NCBI GenBank assembly: GCA_963702565.1
Contig: CAVPDE010000010.1
Location: 124,001 to 188,000 of the forward strand
Length of the DNA stretch: 64,000 nucleotides
Direction: 5' to 3'
From: CAVPDE01 sp963702565
GTDB lineage: Bacteria; Desulfobacterota; DSM-4660; Desulfatiglandales; HGW-15
Shown here: piece after piece, positions 9,306 to 18,346 of the stretch
How positions within the stretch are numbered: the stretch's first letter is position 1
Layout of the letters: each line of letters begins with the position of its first letter
Made by a program: the position numbers and the translations under genes
Notes under the pieces: model-generated
Database searches by the model: none
Told to the model about the DNA's origin: nothing
The model's input: only the letters and a program-made list of their open reading frames with translations

Positions 9306-11429
9306 ATGAGACTGGACAACCTAATCAACCATGCCCGATTCGCTGTATCGACCCTCCTGGTGCTCCTCTTTTTTCACCCTGTTCTTTTCTCCGACAACAC
9401 TTTTTTTCTTCGGGACATTCATCGGTGGTTTTATCCTGCAAAACACTTCCTCGCCCAATTCCTGCAGAACGGATTCATCCCTTACTGGTGCCCGAGTTAT
9501 TTTTGCGGCGCTCCGTTCCTCAGCGACCTTCAGTCCGGTGTGTTCTACCCTCCTTGCCTGATCTTCGCCCTCTTGCCCTTTCCCTGGTCCTTCAATCTTT
9601 ACGTCTGCCTTCATTTCTTTCTGGGATTTCTATTCTTCTACGGTTTTCTGAAGAGCATCGGCCTGTCTTCAAGAACCGCGCTATTGCTCAGTGTCTCCTT
9701 TTGTTACGGGAGTTTCGTCATCGCATCGGTCAACACGCTGAACAACTTATCCGCAGCGATCTGGCTCCCCGCTGCCTTGTGGGCTTTCCACGAGGCCAGA
9801 ATGAAAAAAAAGCGCTCCGCCCATGGATGGACCGTCCTTTCCCTGACCCTGTGCCTTCTGGCCGGGGAACCCCAGATCTTCTTGCTCACCGTCGCCCTGC
9901 TCGCGCTTTTTGCCTTTTTTCTTCCTCGCCGTGAACAGAGGCTCGATTTGAGCTTCGGCGTCAAGAGTCTGGGGATGATCGTTTTGTTTGTCCTGGCCGC
10001 ACTCCTGGTGGCCGCAGCGCAGCTGGGCCCTGCTTTTGCGGACTACACGCTTTCCATACGCACGGAAGGATTCACGTTCCAGGAGGCCGCCAGGTTCTCT
10101 CTTCAGCCTTCCATGCTGAAGCACCTGCTCCTGCCTTTGGTTTTTCCGCCGCACTTTGAAACGGACCCGAATTTCTTTGCTCGTTTTTACCCCACCTCTT
10201 CGGGCACGCCCTGGCTGCTGACCCTTTACCCTGGAACCCTCATTGTCCCCCTGGCAGCCCTGAGTCTTTTGTCCGGGTCCCGAAAGCGCGTGCTTCTTTG
10301 GCTGATGGTCTTCGTCGTCAGCCTAGCCCTGGCCCTTGGAGAAAACGCTCCTCTCTTTCGATTTTTCTACAAGGTTTTCCCTGCGTTCCGTTTTCCCGAG
10401 AAGTTCATCTTCCCCGCAGCGTTCAGCCTTCTCCTCATGGCGGCTCATGGTTTTGAAGGCCTTCTTTCTCGCCTTGAGAAAAGGAAAGGGATCGCGAATC
10501 TGCTTTTTCTCGGCCTTTTCGTTTTTCTTGTTTTGGACCTGTTCTGGGCGCACCGCGACCTCAATCCAGTGCGCGAATCCGCCTTCTATCAGGCTTACGA
10601 CCCTCGCCTCCAAACGATGTTCGATGATCCATCTCATTTCAGGGTGTATACGGATCCTGACCTAATCGCTTCCGGAGGCGCGAAGGCCACGATTCTCGAA
10701 CACCATAGGCAATGGCAGACGCTCCTGATGCCGAACCTCGGTATCCTCCATCACCTCCACCATGTGGACGGAGTCACGGGATTGGAGCTCCGATACCAGT
10801 ATCTCATCACCGAGTTGCTCAGTCGGCCGTGGTCCCAAAGAATTCGTTTCTTGAAGCTGGCCAACGTGAAATATATTATCAGCCGTGAAAACTTGGAAGA
10901 GCACCAAGATCTCGTCGATGAATTGGAAAGGATTAACCCGCTGGTTCTGAAGGTCAAGAATTCATTGCCCAGGGCCTGGTTGGTAGGTCAAGTTCTTCCC
11001 ATGAAGAGAGGATCGGTCGAGGAGTTGCTGGAGCCTTCTTTCGATCCGGCCTTCCAGGTCATTGCCGGGGGAAGCATCCCGAAGATATCTCAAGCCGGCT
11101 TCTTCAAAGAGGTCGACTCGTTGCGGTATGAGAAGGACGGCCGGATACGAATCAGGGTCACCTGCGACCGACCAGGCATCCTGGTGCTTTCAGAATCGTC
11201 TTATCCCGGCTGGCGTGTTTTCGTGAACGAAAAAGAAAAAGCCTGTCTGTGGCTGAATCTGCTGTTTCAGGGGGTGGAACTCCCCTCAGGGCAGAACGAC
11301 ATTGTTTTCGAGTTCCGCCCCCAGCGTTTTTCCGGCTATGCGGCCGTCTCTTTGGTCAGTCTGGCGTTTCTTTGGATCGTCTTTTTCTCTTCCCTCTCTT
11401 GGACAAAAAGACGCCCTATGCACCCTTAA
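9306..11429 (+). CDS. YfhO-family membrane glycosyltransferase
   Basis: A 707-residue protein with about twelve hydrophobic helices and a C-terminal beta-rich domain. Family marks are FLRDIHRWFYPAKHFL after the first helix, IPYWCPSYFCGAPF, FRFPEKFIF in the middle, and SYPGWRVFVN near the end. YfhO proteins of Bacillus and Listeria act with a GT2 enzyme of CsbB type to glycosylate cell-surface polymers from an undecaprenyl-phosphate sugar. ATG 9306 with AAGG upstream is chosen over the distant TTG 9195. It is followed 14 bp later by a GT2 gene, the expected partner. First gene of the 9306-15469 block. Confidence 0.85.
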   Translation: MRLDNLINHARFAVSTLLVLLFFHPVLFSDNTFFLRDIHRWFYPAKHFLAQFLQNGFIPYWCPSYFCGAPFLSDLQSGVFYPPCLIFALLPFPWSFNLYVCLHFFLGFLFFYGFLKSIGLSSRTALLLSVSFCYGSFVIASVNTLNNLSAAIWLPAALWAFHEARMKKKRSAHGWTVLSLTLCLLAGEPQIFLLTVALLALFAFFLPRREQRLDLSFGVKSLGMIVLFVLAALLVAAAQLGPAFADYTLSIRTEGFTFQEAARFSLQPSMLKHLLLPLVFPPHFETDPNFFARFYPTSSGTPWLLTLYPGTLIVPLAALSLLSGSRKRVLLWLMVFVVSLALALGENAPLFRFFYKVFPAFRFPEKFIFPAAFSLLLMAAHGFEGLLSRLEKRKGIANLLFLGLFVFLVLDLFWAHRDLNPVRESAFYQAYDPRLQTMFDDPSHFRVYTDPDLIASGGAKATILEHHRQWQTLLMPNLGILHHLHHVDGVTGLELRYQYLITELLSRPWSQRIRFLKLANVKYIISRENLEEHQDLVDELERINPLVLKVKNSLPRAWLVGQVLPMKRGSVEELLEPSFDPAFQVIAGGSIPKISQAGFFKEVDSLRYEKDGRIRIRVTCDRPGILVLSESSYPGWRVFVNEKEKACLWLNLLFQGVELPSGQNDIVFEFRPQRFSGYAAVSLVSLAFLWIVFFSSLSWTKRRPMHP

Positions 11430-11443
11430 CCAAAAGGAGTCCT

Positions 11444-12133
11444 ATGAAGCTTTCTGTGATCATCCCCTGCTACAACGAGAAAGAACTTCTCCCCGAGTTG
11501 ATCGCGCTGGTCAAGAGAGCTCCTGTGGAAGATAAGGAGATTATTTTGGTGGATGACGGCTCGAGTGACGGAACCACGGAACTGATCAAGGCCGGTCTTG
11601 ATAAGCAAGTGGACAAAGTCGTCTACCACCGGGTTAATCAGGGCAAAGGGGCCGCGATTCGATCGGGACTTGAGCACGCTACCGGCGAGATGGTCCTCAT
11701 TCAGGATGCGGACCTGGAGTACGATCCCCATGAGTACCCCAGGCTCATCGCCCCCATTGTCCAGGGAAAGGCCGATGTGGTCTATGGGTCCCGATTCTCG
11801 GGAGAAGGCCCGCACAGGGTGCACTTGTTCTGGCACTATGTGGGCAACCGCCTTCTCACTCTTCTTTCGAACATGTTCAGCAACCTGAATCTGACGGACA
11901 TGGAAACATGCTACAAGGTGTTCAGAACGGAAATCATCAGGAGCCTTAATATCGAAGAGAATGGTTTCGGCATTGAACCGGAAATCACGGTGAAGGTGGG
12001 GAAGAAAAGCTGCCGGGTGTACGAAGTGGGGATATCCTATTACGGCCGATCGTACAGTGAAGGCAAGAAGATCACCTGGAAGGACGGTTTCAAAGCGGTT
12101 TCCGTGATTTTGAAATACGGCCTTTTCCGCTAG
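11444..12133 (+). CDS. GT2 glycosyltransferase, DPM1-like, soluble form
   Basis: A 229-residue GT-A enzyme: LSVIIPCYNEKELLPELI, IILVDDGSSDGTTELI, GKGAAIRSGLEHA and IQDADLEYDP (DxD), ending in the DPM1-type ETCYKVFR and ITWKDGFKAV segments. There are no membrane helices, as in short DPM1 homologues. ATG 11444 has AAGGAG at a good distance; the longer frame upstream overlaps the YfhO gene and is not coding. It probably makes a polyprenyl-phosphate hexose used by the flanking YfhO and GT-C proteins. Confidence 0.9.
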   Translation: MKLSVIIPCYNEKELLPELIALVKRAPVEDKEIILVDDGSSDGTTELIKAGLDKQVDKVVYHRVNQGKGAAIRSGLEHATGEMVLIQDADLEYDPHEYPRLIAPIVQGKADVVYGSRFSGEGPHRVHLFWHYVGNRLLTLLSNMFSNLNLTDMETCYKVFRTEIIRSLNIEENGFGIEPEITVKVGKKSCRVYEVGISYYGRSYSEGKKITWKDGFKAVSVILKYGLFR

Positions 12134-12163
12134 CCGGCCCCCTGAGTTTTCTTTGGGCTTCCT

Positions 12164-13804
12164 ATGGCTCTAGCCGCCTATTCAAAGAAGATGATTGAAG
12201 CTCGAAAGGTTCAAACCCTTCTCCTTTTCCTTCTCTTTGCGGCGCCCATCCTGTACACGCTTCCTGACTATGGAATCACCCACGATGAGCCCATCTACCT
12301 GGAGGCCTCAAGGAGTATCCGAGAATGGCTATCTCTTGACCTGCGGAACATGTTCAGCCGGGACTCGATCGAAGAGCACTGGAAAACAGACCCTGCCCGG
12401 AATGTTCATCCTTCCGGTGTCAAGTGGCTTTACCTCATCGCTCAAAGCACCGTGTTTTGGGAAAAGGACCCTTACCTTCAGAACCGGCTGTTTTACATTT
12501 TTGTTTTTGCCTTCAGCCTGGCTCTGTTCCTGCAGTGGAACTTCGGCCCTTCCCTCGCCAGAAGCGGCCTCACCGTGTTGCTTCTCCTGAGCATTCCCCG
12601 CTTTTTCGCTCATGCCCACTTTGCTGCGACCGATATGCCGATGACCGCTTTCTTGATGCTCTTCGTCTTGGCCGCCAGCAAAAGCGTGGATCACGGGAAC
12701 CCCTGGGTCGCAGGAATTCTTCTTGGGTTTCTCGCCAGCCTCAAGGTGACCTCTGTGCTTCTTGCTCTCCCGCTCCTCACCCTTTTTCTCATCCTGCACA
12801 GGAATCCGGCCAAAAAGGCGCTTCGGACTGCTTCCCTGCTGGGATTGACGGCTGGCCTCACCTTTTATGTGCTGAATCCGGACTGGTGGTTTTCTCCTCT
12901 TTCCAGGGCCGTGGAATTCATCACCCAGACCGCAACCCGGAAGGACTGGACACCCTTCACCGTCTTCTTCGGAGGGACTTTCTATCTTTACAGAGGTCCC
13001 TTCACTTACCCTTTTGTCATGTTCTTCATCACCACACCCCTGCTCCACCTGTTGCTTCTTGTGGTCGGCCTTGAATGCTTTTTCCATGACAAACCGGGCA
13101 GGACCGATCGCCGGAAGATCACGGGGTTGGTTGGCTTTTTCGCGCCTTTTCTCCTTCTCGCCCTCCCCCTGAGCCCGACCAACGACGGGATCCGCTATCT
13201 GCTGCCGGCTTTCCCCTTTGCCGTGTGTTGGATGACCTCAGGGCTTCTGCGGGCGTGGAATTTCGCCGTGCGCTCGACAGGGAAATCGCCGGCGATCCTT
13301 GCCCTTCGGCTGAGCCTTGCGGCCGGCTCTCTGACTCTTCTTGCGCTGGACGTTCACAACCCTGCAAGACAACCTCCCTTTGAGCTCTCCTATTACAACA
13401 GCTCGGTAGGAGGCTTGGCCGGGGCGCATCAAAGGGGATACGAAACAACCTACTGGTGGGAGATCCTCAATGACTCTGCTCTGCAGGAACTGAACTCTCT
13501 GACTTCGGGTTCAAGAGTCTATTTTCCGCTCCTCCCGACGGATCTTTTTTTCAAACATGCCACGGAGAAAAGAAAGCTGGCGTTTTCCGTCGCGGAAGAC
13601 CTTCGAGAAGCCGAATTCCTCCTCATTTTCGGTCGGCCCAATGTGAGCTACTGGGAAAAGCTGACCCAGTCCACTCTCAACAAGGAAGGCAAAACCCTCT
13701 CTCCTGTGTGGGAAATCTCAATTGACTCAGTGCCCCTTCTGCGGCTGAACAAAATCGGGCAAATCGTCCGCGGAAAAGAGCCTGGATCGGAAAATGGAGG
13801 TTAG
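12164..13804 (+). CDS. GT-C type membrane glycosyltransferase (GT39/PMT-like)
   Basis: A 546-residue protein. A first helix ends at about residue 33, followed by GITHDEPIYLEASRS, the outer-loop DE motif of PMT and GT39-like GT-C enzymes. Roughly ten helices follow up to about residue 405, with FFAHAHFAATDMP in the third loop (as in mannosyltransferases of this superfamily), and a short soluble tail. Start at ATG 12164; ATG 12191 is possible. It follows a GT2 gene by 30 bp and precedes another GT-C gene by 6 bp, so all are likely co-transcribed. Donor probably a polyprenyl-phosphate sugar; acceptor unknown. Confidence 0.75.
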   Translation: MALAAYSKKMIEARKVQTLLLFLLFAAPILYTLPDYGITHDEPIYLEASRSIREWLSLDLRNMFSRDSIEEHWKTDPARNVHPSGVKWLYLIAQSTVFWEKDPYLQNRLFYIFVFAFSLALFLQWNFGPSLARSGLTVLLLLSIPRFFAHAHFAATDMPMTAFLMLFVLAASKSVDHGNPWVAGILLGFLASLKVTSVLLALPLLTLFLILHRNPAKKALRTASLLGLTAGLTFYVLNPDWWFSPLSRAVEFITQTATRKDWTPFTVFFGGTFYLYRGPFTYPFVMFFITTPLLHLLLLVVGLECFFHDKPGRTDRRKITGLVGFFAPFLLLALPLSPTNDGIRYLLPAFPFAVCWMTSGLLRAWNFAVRSTGKSPAILALRLSLAAGSLTLLALDVHNPARQPPFELSYYNSSVGGLAGAHQRGYETTYWWEILNDSALQELNSLTSGSRVYFPLLPTDLFFKHATEKRKLAFSVAEDLREAEFLLIFGRPNVSYWEKLTQSTLNKEGKTLSPVWEISIDSVPLLRLNKIGQIVRGKEPGSENGG

Positions 13805-13810
13805 GGGTTC

Positions 13811-15469
13811 TTGTCCATAACTCAAGTGAAAAAAGCGATGCTGGAACAGCTTGAAAGGCACAGCTATGCCCGTGTGATTGTTGCTTTTTTTCTTGTTTTG
13901 TCTTTGAATTCTTCTGTAATCACGGAACCCCCGGTGTGGGACACCGCAGCCAGTATCTTTCCGGCGGCAATCTACCTCTCAAAAAACAATTTCGATTTTG
14001 TTCAACTCCTCCAGGAGCCCGGATACGCCGACGGCGGGCCGAATGTCCACGGTCTCAATGTGGTGACCCTGGTCACGGCGATCGTCATTAAGATCACCGG
14101 CGGCGGAACAGCGGCACTCGTTTTATTGCATTTAATCCATTTCTTCATGGCCGCCTTGGCCCTCGTGTGCTTTTTCAATCTCATGTCAGAAGTGCTGGGA
14201 AGGATGAATTCTTTTTTGCTCTGTTTGGCGATTCTCATTCATCCTGTGGTTTTGACTCAAACGCGCTACATGTACCTGGAAATCCCTCTTCTTCTGTTTA
14301 CAGTCAATGCCGTCGGGTACTGGATCAGACAGGAATACGGAAAGGCCCTTGTCTTTGTTTTGCTTGCTTCCCTGACAAAAGAAACGGGTTTTATCGTAGG
14401 CGGCTGTATCGCCTTCTACACGCTCTTTGAATCTGGGACTTTGTGGCAGCGGGTCATGCGGAGTGTGTCGGTCCTGTTTCCCGTGCTCCTTCTTGTGGCG
14501 GCTTATTTTCTCTATATCACTCCCCGGGCGATGCCGGAGTTTCTTGAAGGGACCTCGCTCCGTGCATCGGACTCCCTCCTGGACATACCCGGAACCGTTT
14601 CCCGCTGCGTGGCCTCGGCATCCGATCGCTTCCTCGTGATGGTCCCCGATATTCTGGTTGCCATTCTATTGGTATTCGGCCTCGGGATCCTGAGGCTGAG
14701 AGAGGTTCTGTGGAGGTCTTTCTTTCCGGAGAAAAGGGTCTCAGAGAAGATTGAAAAGGGCCCAACCGAAAATCGGTTGATGGACCTCTCCATTTTGCTG
14801 GTTGTGTTTTTCCACTTCCTTCACTATGTGGTCCTGCCCGTAGCCATTGATTTCTGCTGCCCCATGATTCGCTATCATGTGCAAATCATCCCTTTCTTGG
14901 GATTCGTGCTGTCCTTCTTCCTCATCAAGAAAATCGGCCAAAGGGTTTTCCATGTCTGCATAGCGCTGGCCCTGATAGGCTTCGTTATCAATCAAGACGG
15001 CGTGCTGTATCCGGAGGAAGTGAATCGGGAAGGCTTGGGATCAAACTTCGGGGTCACCGAAAGGTCGGGCGCCTATCGAAAACTCTTGTCGGTCCAGGAA
15101 AAGGGGATCGATTTGCTGACAAAGCTCCGCTCCGAAGTCCCCGTCTTCTATGAGCATCACACCCACTATGTTTTTCAATATCCCGAAATGGGATACACGC
15201 CTCAGCCTTTGAAGAACGGGCACAATATCTACGTCGAAGAACCTTACCGCAGCGGCCCTCTAAAGGAGTATCCTCCCTGTTTTGTCATGTTCTACTTTTC
15301 CCCGTTCCTTGGCGGAAAAAATGTGCTGCGCGTTGTCCAAGAAGCCGAGCGGTTGCCGGAATGGGAGAACAAAGTGATTCAAACGATTGAAAACGGTCCC
15401 TATGTCGGGTACCTCATCAAGGTCTGGAAGGAGGGAACGTCCTGTCTGGAGGACTTCAAATTTGAATAA
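13811..15469 (+). CDS. Multi-membrane glycosyltransferase-like protein (GT-C)
   Basis: A 552-residue protein with about eleven hydrophobic helices. The first loop holds PPVWDTAASIFPAAIYLS, with a single aspartate instead of the usual DE pair. TRYMYLEIPLLLF and LTKETGF are typical of GT39-like proteins. A soluble tail of about 150 residues includes EVPVFYEHHTHYVFQYP. The start is TTG 13811, with AGGGG upstream and the previous gene's stop 6 bp before; ATG 13838 is an alternative. Last gene of the plus block 9306-15469; converges on the unknown gene at 15511-16140. Confidence 0.65.
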   Translation: MSITQVKKAMLEQLERHSYARVIVAFFLVLSLNSSVITEPPVWDTAASIFPAAIYLSKNNFDFVQLLQEPGYADGGPNVHGLNVVTLVTAIVIKITGGGTAALVLLHLIHFFMAALALVCFFNLMSEVLGRMNSFLLCLAILIHPVVLTQTRYMYLEIPLLLFTVNAVGYWIRQEYGKALVFVLLASLTKETGFIVGGCIAFYTLFESGTLWQRVMRSVSVLFPVLLLVAAYFLYITPRAMPEFLEGTSLRASDSLLDIPGTVSRCVASASDRFLVMVPDILVAILLVFGLGILRLREVLWRSFFPEKRVSEKIEKGPTENRLMDLSILLVVFFHFLHYVVLPVAIDFCCPMIRYHVQIIPFLGFVLSFFLIKKIGQRVFHVCIALALIGFVINQDGVLYPEEVNREGLGSNFGVTERSGAYRKLLSVQEKGIDLLTKLRSEVPVFYEHHTHYVFQYPEMGYTPQPLKNGHNIYVEEPYRSGPLKEYPPCFVMFYFSPFLGGKNVLRVVQEAERLPEWENKVIQTIENGPYVGYLIKVWKEGTSCLEDFKFE

Positions 15470-15510
15470 GCCGGGGAAATCGAAGTGCTGCAAACAGCCT
15501 AGCGCGACGA

Positions 15511-16140
15511 TCACGCTTTGGTCATGCCGACCAACCACAGAATGAAACAGAGGAAGGAAAACCCAAACCAGAAAATACCCTTGCTGCCGCGGACCTCTCC
15601 CTGTCTGAAGAGCACCAGGATCAGTCCGAGGAGACTTCCGACCCATCCGAGAAAGCCGATGACCACGACCACGCTCCACAGCACGTCCGGCTGAGGATCC
15701 TTCTTTGCAGCAGTGCTCTCTCCTGTTCCCATGAGGGAAGAGAGGAACCGTATCTTGCTCTCAGCGCGTTGGATCCAATCCTTGCCGGGCCTGAAAACAT
15801 GGCTCGCTCCGTAGAATCCATTCCTGATGGATTCATAGGCGATCAGCGCCATCCGGGGATCCTTTTCCTGTTCTGCACGCTCACCGATCTCCCACAATCG
15901 TTTCGCAGACCTTTCCACGTAAGGGTTGAGCGGGGCGTACCAGTGGAGAGAACGATCAAAATAAGTAATGGCTCTGATGGTCTGGTTTTCCTTAAGAAGC
16001 GTTTCTGCGGTTTTGTAGTCCTGCATGGATCCATAGAAGACCCTTCCCCATAGGACAAAGAGGAGCAAAACAGCGACCGACGCGGCCTTGAGAATCACAC
16101 TTGAAACCAGGCGCCTGCCCAGCGTGGAGTTGCTTTGCAT
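15511..16140 (-). CDS. Membrane protein of unknown function (three helices)
   Basis: A 209-residue protein I do not recognise. Helix one is at about residues 16-36. A helical, TPR-like outer region of about 115 residues follows, containing AITYFDRSLHWYAPLNPYV and ERAEQEKDPRMALIAYESIR. Two more helices lie at about 154-176 and 184-206. It may be a small scaffold or accessory factor for the glycosylation machinery, but that is only position-based. It is monocistronic: convergent with the GT-C gene downstream, and divergent from the SDR gene across a 95-bp A/T-rich promoter region. Confidence 0.6.
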   Translation of the reverse strand: MQSNSTLGRRLVSSVILKAASVAVLLLFVLWGRVFYGSMQDYKTAETLLKENQTIRAITYFDRSLHWYAPLNPYVERSAKRLWEIGERAEQEKDPRMALIAYESIRNGFYGASHVFRPGKDWIQRAESKIRFLSSLMGTGESTAAKKDPQPDVLWSVVVVIGFLGWVGSLLGLILVLFRQGEVRGSKGIFWFGFSFLCFILWLVGMTKA

Positions 16141-16157
16141 AACGGAAAACCGTGAAG

Positions 16158-16187
16158 CTTATAGAAATTTATTGCTATTTTTAGCAA
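16158..16187 (-). promoter_or_regulatory. Probable sigma-70 promoter, minus strand
   Basis: Minus-strand TTGCTA (16187-16182), 18-bp spacer, TATAAG (16163-16158), just upstream of ATG 16140. The predicted start of transcription would fall very close to the ATG, so the 5' leader would be short. Confidence 0.4.
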
Positions 16188-16200
16188 AATTCTATATAAA
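16172..16200 (+). promoter_or_regulatory. Probable sigma-70 promoter for the SDR-to-YfhO block
   Basis: TTGCTA at 16172-16177, a 17-bp spacer, then TATAAA at 16195-16200, about 35 bp before ATG 16236. It overlaps the divergent minus-strand promoter, so the two may compete. The surrounding 70 bp are strongly A/T-rich compared with the rest of the region. Confidence 0.55.
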
Positions 16201-16235
16201 TTGCTATAAAAATCTAAAAAGAAGTTCTATCAAGT

Positions 16236-17228
16236 ATGGTGGATTTCCAGAATTTTGCCGGCAAGAGCATTCTGATCACGGGAGGGTTGGGGTTCATCGG
16301 AAGCAATCTGGCCAGGACCCTGGCTGACCAAGGGGCTCGGGTGACGGTCGTAGACAGCCTCATCCCTGAGTACGGGGGAAATCTCTTCAATCTGAAGGGC
16401 TATGAAGGCCGTATCCGGACCAATATCGCGGACATTCGAGACGAATTCAGCATGGCTTACCTGGTCCAGGGTCAGGACTATTTGTTCAACCTCGCCGGGC
16501 AGACAAGCCATCTGGACTCCATGAAAAATCCCTTTGTGGATCTAGACATTAACTGCCGATCCCAACTGTTCATTCTTGAAGCGTGTCGGAAACACAACCC
16601 CGCCATCAGGATCGTTTACGCCAGCACCCGACAGATCTACGGCAGACCGGATTTTCTCCCGGTTCACGAGGGCCATCTCCTCCATCCTACGGATGTGAAC
16701 GGGATCAACAAAATGGCCGGGGAATGGTACCATATCCTTTACAGCAACGTTTATGGCATCCGAACCTGTGCTCTGCGACTCACCAACACCTATGGGCCGC
16801 GAATGCGAGTCAAAGATGCCCGCCAGACCTTCCTCGGGATATGGATCAAGAACCTTGTGGAAGGCAAGCGGATTGAAGTGTGGGGGGATGGTCTGCAGGT
16901 GAGGGATTTCAACTACGTGGAGGATGTCACCGAGGCCATGCTCATGGCCGCGCTGTCCGAGCGGAGCAACGGCCAGATTTACAATCTCGGCAGTCCGGAG
17001 CGTGTCAACTTAAAGGACCTGGCGGCGCTTATGATCAAAGTGCATGGGAGAGGAGAGTATGCGGTTGTTCCTTTTCCTGAAGACCGCAAGCCCATTGACA
17101 TCGGGGACTATTACGCCGATTACAGCAAGATACGCGACGCGCTCTATTGGAATCCTCGGCATGGCCTGGAACAGGGTCTCACCACAACGCTTCAATACTA
17201 TTACCAATTCATTCATGAATACTTATGA
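16236..17228 (+). CDS. SDR-family nucleotide-sugar epimerase/dehydratase with altered YxxxK
   Basis: A 330-residue extended SDR. GGLGFIG at residues 16-22 is the NAD-binding loop; VVD at 38-40 ends the second strand. ASTRQIYG holds the catalytic Ser/Thr (Thr131). The active-site region reads DVNGINKMAGE: Lys159 is present, but the place of the usual catalytic Tyr, four residues earlier, is Asn155. RLTNTYGPRM and a GDGLQVRDFNYVEDVTEA substrate-domain segment are family-typical. The stop overlaps the DegT start as ATGA, so they are translationally coupled and probably act in one nucleotide-sugar pathway (keto-sugar, then amino-sugar). The exact reaction is uncertain because of the Tyr change. 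Confidence 0.8.
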   Translation: MVDFQNFAGKSILITGGLGFIGSNLARTLADQGARVTVVDSLIPEYGGNLFNLKGYEGRIRTNIADIRDEFSMAYLVQGQDYLFNLAGQTSHLDSMKNPFVDLDINCRSQLFILEACRKHNPAIRIVYASTRQIYGRPDFLPVHEGHLLHPTDVNGINKMAGEWYHILYSNVYGIRTCALRLTNTYGPRMRVKDARQTFLGIWIKNLVEGKRIEVWGDGLQVRDFNYVEDVTEAMLMAALSERSNGQIYNLGSPERVNLKDLAALMIKVHGRGEYAVVPFPEDRKPIDIGDYYADYSKIRDALYWNPRHGLEQGLTTTLQYYYQFIHEYL

Positions 17229-18343
17229 TCCCTCAGACAAGTCCTCTCGCAAACTATTTGTCCAGCCGATCCGCTCTTGATGAAGCCATTCATCGGGTGC
17301 TCAGTTCAGGCCGCTACATCCTGGGCGACGAGACCGCCGCCTTTGAAAGGCACTTCGCCGATTATATCGGCGTTCCCTATGCGGTGGGCGTGGGAAACGG
17401 AACAGAGGCCCTGCACCTCGCCCTGCGAGGCCTGGGGATTGGTCCTGGACATGAGGTGATCACCGTTTCCCACACAGCGGTGGCCACCGTGGCGGCCGTG
17501 GAAATGTGCGGAGCCACACCTGTCCTTGTGGACATACATCCCGGATCCTACACCTTAGACGTCTCGTTGCTTGAAAAAGCGATATCAGACCGCAGCAAAG
17601 CGATTGTGCCTGTTCATCTCTACGGTCAGCCCTGTGACCTGGAAGCCATCACCCAATTTGCCCGAAGGCACGGGCTCTTCGTGATCGAGGATTGTGCACA
17701 GTCCCACGGCGCCCTTTACCGGGGCCAAAGAACCGGCTCCTGGGGGCATGCCGCAGCGTTCAGCTTCTACCCGACCAAGAACCTGGGATGTGTTGGAGAC
17801 GGAGGAGCCATTACGACCCGTGACCCTTCTCTTTTTGAAAAACTAAGCGCCCTCCGCCAGTACGGATGGGACGAAAACCGCATCAGCCGGCGCGCAGGGT
17901 GGAACTCCCGGCTGGATGAGTTGCAAGCGGCTCTGCTCCGCGTGAAGCTTGCCCGTCTTGAGGAGGACAACCAAAGGCGAATCCGGATCGCCCGGGCTTA
18001 CCATGAGTCGCTCAGCGGAATTCCGGAACTCGCTCTGCCCTTCCTAACGCCCGGGACCACCCACGTGTATCACCAGTATGTCGTCCGCTGCACGGACCCA
18101 TCCGTTCGAAACCGCTTGATGGCGCATCTTTCGGAGCGGGGAATCCAAACCGCCGTTCACTATCCTGTTCCGGTTCACTTGCAGCCGGCCTATGCCAATC
18201 GTCTTCCCGGATCCCGCTCCCTGCCGGTCACGGAGGAAGTGTGCCCGAGGATTCTCTCCCTCCCCCTGTTTCCCGAACTTACGGATGAAGAGGTCGGCCG
18301 GGTAGCCAAGACGATTGAGACTTTCTTTTCCAGGAGCGTGTGA
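17225..18343 (+). CDS. DegT/DnrJ/EryC1/StrS sugar aminotransferase
   Basis: A 372-residue PLP enzyme. VGVGNGTEALHLALRG binds the PLP phosphate, VIEDCAQSHGA holds the PLP-nitrogen aspartate (Asp156), and AFSFYPTKNLGCVGDGGA holds the internal-aldimine lysine (Lys185). The C-terminal HYPVPVHLQPAY segment is usual for enzymes acting on dTDP- or UDP-keto-sugars; FdtB/QdtB-type 3-aminotransferases are close in pattern. It would produce an amino-sugar nucleotide in the cytoplasm. Coupled to the SDR gene by a 4-bp overlap and followed 3 bp later by a methyltransferase, a possible N- or O-methylation step. Confidence 0.9.
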   Translation: MIPQTSPLANYLSSRSALDEAIHRVLSSGRYILGDETAAFERHFADYIGVPYAVGVGNGTEALHLALRGLGIGPGHEVITVSHTAVATVAAVEMCGATPVLVDIHPGSYTLDVSLLEKAISDRSKAIVPVHLYGQPCDLEAITQFARRHGLFVIEDCAQSHGALYRGQRTGSWGHAAAFSFYPTKNLGCVGDGGAITTRDPSLFEKLSALRQYGWDENRISRRAGWNSRLDELQAALLRVKLARLEEDNQRRIRIARAYHESLSGIPELALPFLTPGTTHVYHQYVVRCTDPSVRNRLMAHLSERGIQTAVHYPVPVHLQPAYANRLPGSRSLPVTEEVCPRILSLPLFPELTDEEVGRVAKTIETFFSRSV

Positions 18344-18346
18344 CCC

